Positions 59,559 to 64,000 of a stretch of 64,000 nt of DNA are shown in pieces; position 1 is the first letter of the stretch, and the number at the start of each line of letters is the position of its first letter. The DNA comes from Pseudanabaena sp. PCC 7367. GTDB lineage: Bacteria > Cyanobacteriota > Cyanobacteriia > Pseudanabaenales > Pseudanabaenaceae. Under the pieces are notes generated by a model, which searched no databases, had not been told where the DNA came from, and saw only the letters and a program-made list of their open reading frames with translations. The position numbers and the translations under genes are program-made. The stretch spans positions 930,001 through 994,000 of the forward strand of contig NC_019701.1 in assembly GCF_000317065.1 (NCBI RefSeq). Reading direction: 5' to 3'.

Positions 59559-60479
59559 TCAACCAGCTTCCTGTTGCGACTTAACTAAGAAAGAAATATT
59601 TGTAGCGGTTAGATTTAATACATAGGCAGCCATACTTTCCAACTCCTCGGTTGGCTTGGCGGCGCGATCGCTTTCCGATGGAATACTATGGCGCAAGGCA
59701 CGGCAGATATCATAGAATTGCGCTTGCAAAAATTCCGGCACCAGTTGCTTATTCTGGCAATTATCCACTAATGTGCCAACCGTGTCTTCGGGGCCATATT
59801 GCCACCCTTTTTGATCGCAAATGGTTTTAAAAGCCAACTCAAAGGATTTGAGGCATTGCCCCAGGCATTCTTGATATTTACCCTGATTGAAATATTCATG
59901 GGCGCAGCGGAATTCTGCATTGGTTTGGCTAAATTTACAATCATCCAGCAGCGTTAACGCCGGTTTCACCACCTCCGCATGGATATATTCGGAATCGATC
60001 CGCATGATTTTGCCATCGTTGAATTTATAGCCCACGCTATGTTCTAGAAAGCGCTGGTTTAACTCATCGATCGCGTGGTCGGGGTGAATCTTGGCGCCAT
60101 ATAAAAAGGGATTGCGCCGCACCACCTGGTCGATCGCCCGGAAGCTAATTTCAATGATATCGAGGGTAATATCTAGATAATCAAAGGATCGCAACGACGG
60201 CTCCAGACTATTGAAACTAAGCAATGCTTCTAAAATGGGGATCGATTCCGGGTGGGGGAGTGCCACCAGGCTAAATACACCATACTCCCGGCAAAGATGA
60301 CGGTGGATTACATCGTAGAGCTTGACCGCTTCGCTATGCCGCCCCAATCCGATCGAATCGCCAATGATATGAATAATTTGAATGCGCAGATTAACCGGAA
60401 TATTTTCGTATTGAAATACTTCCGATCGGTCTTGCTGAGATTGTTTTTTCCGCTTGGAGTAAATATCCAGCACTCTCAT
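59559..60479 (-). CDS. AbiJ-NTD4 / STM4504-CBY_0614 family protein, candidate defence protein
   Basis: 306 residues. The N-terminus (MRVLDIYSKRKKQSQQDRSEV, then QYENIPVNLRIQIIHIIGD) is the conserved start of the STM4504/CBY_0614 family, whose first domain is AbiJ-NTD4, a domain seen in phage abortive-infection proteins. The rest is helical and ends in ALRHSIPSESDRAAKPTEELE, a block typical of the C-terminal part of these proteins. Members of this family are common in phage-defence islands but also occur alone, and their biochemical activity is not established. Here it stands alone: clpR and a DUF302 gene are its neighbours and no other defence gene is seen. A CRP-like site lies about 340 bp upstream. 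No signs of recent transfer. Confidence 0.75.
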   Translation of the reverse strand: MRVLDIYSKRKKQSQQDRSEVFQYENIPVNLRIQIIHIIGDSIGLGRHSEAVKLYDVIHRHLCREYGVFSLVALPHPESIPILEALLSFNSLEPSLRSFDYLDITLDIIEISFRAIDQVVRRNPFLYGAKIHPDHAIDELNQRFLEHSVGYKFNDGKIMRIDSEYIHAEVVKPALTLLDDCKFSQTNAEFRCAHEYFNQGKYQECLGQCLKSFELAFKTICDQKGWQYGPEDTVGTLVDNCQNKQLVPEFLQAQFYDICRALRHSIPSESDRAAKPTEELESMAAYVLNLTATNISFLVKSQQEAG

Positions 60480-61119
60480 ATTGGCGCACCCTAAAATTAA
60501 CTAGTATTAAATTGATTGATTGCTGATTGATTGCGGCAAGCCCTAAATCAATGAAGAATCTGATCGCTGGGCTTGAATTGGTTCCAGCGAGTTAGTTCAA
60601 GATTAAGTATGAACTAAACATTCGCAAGTCACTCGTATCTATTTCAATGGAATCTATGGCTCTTTGTCTATAAATCGATATCTAAGAACGATATCTATGC
60701 ATCGATTGGCCATTATCTTTAAGCTAACTGCTAAAGATATTAATATCTAGCGATCGTTTCACTATGGCCTTACTCAACATTTGCAATTTGATTCTATGGG
60801 ATCTAATCACAGCGCTTGTGTGATCTAGATCAAACCTGCTAATTTAGCTAGTTTTTAAGTAATGGCAGTAATGGCTAAAATCATTTAGTTAGCAAAACAA
60901 CCAAATAATTGGCTAATAAATCAACTCAGCATTTCTATGTATGTAATGATTGCAGTTATTGGTTAGGAATGTTGCTATGGGTGGCGATCAATCTACACCG
61001 GATTTGTGCTAAAAACAGGCATAATCTACACCGATTTAGTTGGTGGATTTTTTTGTGAATCCAGAAGCAAGTACATGTAGAATCTGGACTTAGGCGATCG
61101 ATCCGGTGAGGCAATCTTT
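60480..61119. other. Divergent spacer with a CRP-like site
   Basis: 640 bp between the AbiJ-like gene (minus) and the DUF302 gene (plus). No gene is supported. The CRP-type site is listed separately. GAGG stands 8 nt before the DUF302 start. Confidence 0.5.
60819..60834. promoter_or_regulatory. Near-consensus CRP/SyCRP1-type operator
   Basis: TGTGATCTAGATCAAA matches the palindromic CRP consensus TGTGA-N6-TCACA in nine of ten half-site bases, and even the spacer TCTAGA is the consensus one. SyCRP1 of cyanobacteria uses the same type of site. It lies about 290 bp before the DUF302 gene and 340 bp before the AbiJ-like gene, so which promoter it controls is not clear. Confidence 0.5.
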
Positions 61120-61677
61120 ATGTTCTTAATTAGTAAATCAAGCATTAGTAAATCAAGCAATATAAGCATCATAGGTAGGGCAAAAGGCCGATTTAACCTG
61201 TTACTTGGTCTAACTTATTTCCTCAGCTTTATTGTTATTTCCTCCCTAAACATACCCATGACCAAAGCAGAAGAGAGATTCGATGACGGCTTGGTACGAG
61301 TTGAGAGTATCCACAGCGTCGCGGAAACTGGCGATCGCCTAGAGGATTTACTCCGCAATCGCGGCATTACAGTGTTTACCAGGATTGATCATGGTGCTGG
61401 AGCGACCAGCGTGGAACTGGATCTCCGACCTACAGAAGTAATTATATTTGGAAACCCCAAAGTTGGCACGCCTTTGATGCAGTGCAATCCCACAATTGGC
61501 ATTGATCTGCCGCTAAAAGCGCTAATTTGGCAGGATGCGGAAGGTAAAGTTTGGCTTGCTTACAATGCACCGGAATATTTAGCCGATCGCCACGAGCTAG
61601 GTTCAGAGTGCGATCCCAACATCCAGAAACTTGGCGCAGTATTATTAAACCTGGCGGAAACAGCTACCGGAAGCTAA
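61120..61677 (+). CDS. Exported DUF302 protein
   Basis: 185 residues. The N-terminal 51 residues are a long signal sequence: Ser/Lys-rich start made by a 15-bp direct repeat (61131-61160, SKSSI/SKSSN), then a hydrophobic core (NLLLGLTYFLSFIVISSLN) and a probable cleavage after TKA. The mature part has the DUF302 signature: GITVFTRIDHGAGATSVELD (about 85-104), PTEVIIFGNPKVGTPLMQ and IGIDLPLKALIWQD. The domain is structurally known but its function is not; it occurs in periplasmic proteins that may bind small ligands. GAGG precedes the ATG by 8 nt. Confidence 0.88.
   Translation: MFLISKSSISKSSNISIIGRAKGRFNLLLGLTYFLSFIVISSLNIPMTKAEERFDDGLVRVESIHSVAETGDRLEDLLRNRGITVFTRIDHGAGATSVELDLRPTEVIIFGNPKVGTPLMQCNPTIGIDLPLKALIWQDAEGKVWLAYNAPEYLADRHELGSECDPNIQKLGAVLLNLAETATGS
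61131..61160 (+). repeat. 15-bp direct repeat in the DUF302 signal region
   Basis: Two copies of TAGTAAATCAAGCAT (61131-61145, 61146-61160, last base changed) encode Ser-Lys-Ser-Ser-Ile repeats before the signal peptide. Confidence 0.8.
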
Positions 61678-61896
61678 AAATCCCCGACTTCCTAAAATCT
61701 TCTAAAGATTTCTTAAGTCTAAGCCATTCAAATCATATGCATATGGTGTTTGGCTTGCTGTGACTGCGCTATATGCATTAGTACGTCAGGATAGAATAAA
61801 CATCAATATTAATTGTTGAGATTATTATTTATTTTATATCGATATATCGATCGCCAACCCGGACTTAACCTAATTAACTTTATTAATCATGCCGGA

Positions 61897-63159
61897 TCAT
61901 GCCGGTAAAGGCAGGTCGATCCGCCCCAAAATAGCCTCTGCCCGCGCGCCAGTAACCGAAGGTAAATTACCCGGTAGATCGTGCAAGCACAGAAATCCCA
62001 ACACCGCAAAGGCGATCGCCTCCTTGAAGTCCGCATCCACGCCGCAAGCATCTGTGGTGGTCACAAAAACATTGGGTGCCAGTAAATCACTTAACCGCCC
62101 CATTAAATAACGATTGCGACTGCCCCCGCCACATACCAACACCTCATCCGGTCGGCAGGGCAGGAATTGATCATAGCTATTAACGATCGCTCTGGCGGTA
62201 AATTCAGTCAGGGTGGCCAAAACGTCATGACCGGAAAGCTGAAGCCGATCGCAATGTTGGATCAGCGCTTGTAAATAGGCCGGACTGAATAATTCCCGTC
62301 CCGTTGATTTGGGCGGTGGGGTGGTAAAAAACTCATGCTCTAGCCATACTTCCACCAGGGATTGGTTAGGTGAGCCTTGGCTGGCCAGGTGACCATCCCG
62401 ATCGAAAGGTTGACCAAAAAGCTGTTGGGTGGCCATGTCGATCAAGACATTACCTGGCGCATTATCCCAACCGGTAACTGCGTTGCGATCGCCGCCAGCG
62501 GCCAGAAAAGTAAGATTGCCAATGCCGCCAATGTTTTGACAGACCCGATTTAACTGCTGGTGGGAAAGTAATAACCAATCGAGAATTGGTGCTAATGGCG
62601 CACCCTGGCCACCAAGATTAATATCAGCGGTGCGGAAATCACTGGCGGTGGGAATACCAGTTTGATGGGCAATCACGCTGCCTCGCCCCAGTTGAACTGT
62701 GTAGCCCAACCCATGATTGAATTTGCTGGCATTATTCTGGTGATGCTCTAGCGGTTGGCGATCGAGACTTAAATTAGGGCTGGGCGGACGATGATAGACA
62801 GTCTGACCGTGGGAAGCAATCAAGTCTGGTTGCAGCGGTTGAGCTAGCCCCACATCGATCGCCTGCTGTTGGATTAAGTCCTGGGCAGCATTAGCAAAGG
62901 CATGGGCGATCGCATCATCCAGGACACAAATTTGCGCCAACGATCGCGGTGCTCCCGCACATACCGCCAGAATTTCCGCACGCAGATCGGCACTGTAGGC
63001 AAAAGTTGCCGCTGCCTTGAGGTTAATCTGAATTGGATTGACAACCTGATCAAAGCGATCGAAGCAGGTAACTTCCACCAGGGCGGCATCGATCCCATCA
63101 ACTGAGGTGCCACTCATCATGCCTAAAACTAACTTTCGATCCAGTTTTTGTTCACTCAT
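61897..63159 (-). CDS. anmK: Anhydro-N-acetylmuramic acid kinase
   Basis: 420 residues from ATG 63159; a TTG three codons upstream is possible but less likely. AnmK phosphorylates and hydrates 1,6-anhydro-N-acetylmuramic acid, feeding peptidoglycan turnover products back into amino-sugar metabolism. The phosphate-binding signature GMMSGTSVDGIDAAL is near the N-terminus, DLIASHGQTVYHRP (about 108-121) and IGGIGNLTFLAAGG are in place, and VCGGGSRNRYLMGRL is the C-terminal ATP region. It is divergent from the DUF2997 gene. Full length. Confidence 0.95.
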   Translation of the reverse strand: MSEQKLDRKLVLGMMSGTSVDGIDAALVEVTCFDRFDQVVNPIQINLKAAATFAYSADLRAEILAVCAGAPRSLAQICVLDDAIAHAFANAAQDLIQQQAIDVGLAQPLQPDLIASHGQTVYHRPPSPNLSLDRQPLEHHQNNASKFNHGLGYTVQLGRGSVIAHQTGIPTASDFRTADINLGGQGAPLAPILDWLLLSHQQLNRVCQNIGGIGNLTFLAAGGDRNAVTGWDNAPGNVLIDMATQQLFGQPFDRDGHLASQGSPNQSLVEVWLEHEFFTTPPPKSTGRELFSPAYLQALIQHCDRLQLSGHDVLATLTEFTARAIVNSYDQFLPCRPDEVLVCGGGSRNRYLMGRLSDLLAPNVFVTTTDACGVDADFKEAIAFAVLGFLCLHDLPGNLPSVTGARAEAILGRIDLPLPA

Positions 63160-63374
63160 ACTGCTCAAGACTGCTTTAATAGTTGCTTACACCTATTTCG
63201 ATCGATAGATTTGTCTCTATGGCATTATGTATATTTGTAAATTTTCGATTTGATTGTGTTGTGTCTATTCCCGTCAAACATTACGTTTTCACAACTTTTG
63301 CTTAACTAACTGCCTAGATTGACTCATAGCGAAAAATCAGGCAAAACTATATAAGGTTTAACCTACGAGGGTAA

Positions 63375-63635
63375 ATGGAAACACTAGAATTCATTATCCA
63401 TGCCGATGGTCGGGTCGAAGAAAAAGTGACCGGCATTGTTGGCTCCAGTTGTGCGGAAGTGACAGCGGCGATCGAAGCCAAATTAGGAAAGGTGGTCAGT
63501 TGTGAACTCACTTCAGAGCACTTTGCTACTAATCAGGCCTGTGCTCAAACCACTGCACAGCATAATTCTCAATATGAGATGGTCGGCGATCGTTTGGCCA
63601 CTGCAGGCGAACCCGGTAGTTTTAGCCAATGGTAA
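63375..63635 (+). CDS. DUF2997 domain protein
   Basis: 86 residues. The domain is recognised from METLEFIIHADGRVEEKVTG at the start and GSSCAEVTAAIEAKLGKVV, with the Cys and acidic residues of the family; the C-terminal third is Ser/Gln-rich. In cyanobacteria DUF2997 genes are typically next to ycf35 (DUF1257), as here: ycf35 starts 318 bp downstream. The role is unknown. GAGG precedes the ATG by a normal spacing. Confidence 0.88.
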   Translation: METLEFIIHADGRVEEKVTGIVGSSCAEVTAAIEAKLGKVVSCELTSEHFATNQACAQTTAQHNSQYEMVGDRLATAGEPGSFSQW

Positions 63636-63953
63636 TGCCACATTAGCAGGATCATAGCAAGTGACTAATGCTAACCATTTACAGTTACTTATTATAGTTA
63701 CTTAGGATTAGCGGTAGCGCCAGCCTTGATTAACTTGATTAAACTGTTAAGATTATGTAAGTGGATACTACTGCCTAAGTAAACATAGATTAATATGGGG
63801 CAAAATCATCCGACTACTTGAGCCGATCGTTCTGATTAGTTCTTCTTCTCCCCAATTTGTGAACCGGATCAACTAAATTAGTCTTTGCTTGACTTTAAAC
63901 TAAATTTTAAAATTTCAAATTAAAAAACTAACTGGAGTAGTAGATAGGGACAT
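63636..63953. other. Spacer between DUF2997 gene and ycf35
   Basis: 318 bp. No open frame or terminator is supported. TAGGGA shortly before 63954 is the likely ycf35 ribosome binding site. Confidence 0.45.
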
Positions 63954-64000
63954 ATGTCGCATTTTAGCCAAATTAAGACCCAAATTCGTAGCCTTGAGCC
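63954..64000 (+). CDS. ycf35: Start of ycf35 (DUF1257 protein), cut by the window edge
   Basis: Only the first 15 codons are visible: MSHFSQIKTQIRSLE. This is the conserved beginning of Ycf35/DUF1257 proteins, and the position after a DUF2997 gene supports it. Function of Ycf35 is not established. Confidence 0.8.
   Translation, partial: MSHFSQIKTQIRSLE

Noticed and set aside
61695-61711. Inverted repeat AAATCTT/AAGATTT after the DUF302 gene
   Set aside because: AT-only 7-bp stem without a U-run; too weak to call a terminator.
63319-63355. Promoter before the DUF2997 gene (TTGACT ... TATATA)
   Set aside because: Spacing between the two boxes is about 23 bp, outside the usual 16-19.

Overview
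The window reads as part of a cyanobacterial chromosome. It carries psaC (photosystem I), ycf54 (chlorophyll cyclase assembly), a Ycf49-like gene, the start of ycf35, the zwf-opcA pair, a clpR-clpP pair and a truncated-type rpsA with three S1 domains. GCGATCGC (HIP1-type) octamers are scattered through genes and spacers. Long AT-rich spacers, many multidomain signalling proteins and the gene content fit a filamentous or Pseudanabaena-like lineage, but the species is an inference. I see no transposase, integrase, prophage, CRISPR array or rRNA operon. One tRNA gene (Val, anticodon TAC) is present.

Layout. 1-3.2 kb: HDAC-family hydrolase (cut by the edge) and dnaK, both on minus. 3.8-6.3 kb: ycf54, psaC with a strong terminator, and a P-loop ATPase of unknown role. 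6.3-11.2 kb: a lipoprotein, opcA, zwf and a rhomboid protease, all minus. 11.6-14.9 kb: apt, a Ycf49-like protein, a single-domain response regulator, RNase Z and tRNA-Val. 14.9-16.5 kb is gene-empty and precedes an RTX-type calcium-binding protein. 18.2-22.5 kb: a membrane J-protein, cdsA with a long nested inverted repeat upstream, a DUF3616 protein and a YHS-domain lipoprotein with a nine-cysteine repeat. 23.4-25.6 kb: an ECF sigma / anti-sigma pair convergent with an outer-membrane beta-barrel gene. 26.1-36.3 kb: housekeeping and accessory genes (SDR, alpha/beta hydrolase, ppa, GIDE-like membrane protein, J-protein, hisF, exported protein + FAD oxidoreductase, larE). 36.4-47.8 kb: two very large signalling proteins, a kinase-ATPase-GAF-nucleotide cyclase of 2055 residues and a hybrid histidine kinase of 1584 residues. 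48.5-58.6 kb: formyl-THF cyclo-ligase, acpP and fabF (unusually far apart), rubredoxin, a short isocitrate-dehydrogenase-type enzyme, a group 2 sigma factor, a membrane-protein gene broken by a stop codon, rpsA, clpP. 58.7-64 kb: clpR, an AbiJ-NTD4/STM4504-type protein, a DUF302 protein, anmK, DUF2997 and the first codons of ycf35.

How the parts may connect. zwf and opcA together make and activate the entry enzyme of the oxidative pentose phosphate pathway. clpR and clpP form a mixed inactive/active protease ring. The ECF sigma factor is followed 3 nt later by its probable membrane anti-sigma factor. A near-perfect CRP-type operator lies between the AbiJ-like and DUF302 genes, and a probable adenylate cyclase is encoded in the same window, so cAMP control of that spacer is a testable idea. 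No single unmistakable new multi-gene system is visible. The best candidates for a second look are the cysteine-repeat YHS lipoprotein, the AbiJ-NTD4 gene with the CRP-like site, the nested inverted repeat before cdsA, the two degenerate enzymes (SDR without Tyr, hydrolase without Ser), the compact IDH with mixed cofactor residues, and the interrupted membrane-protein gene.
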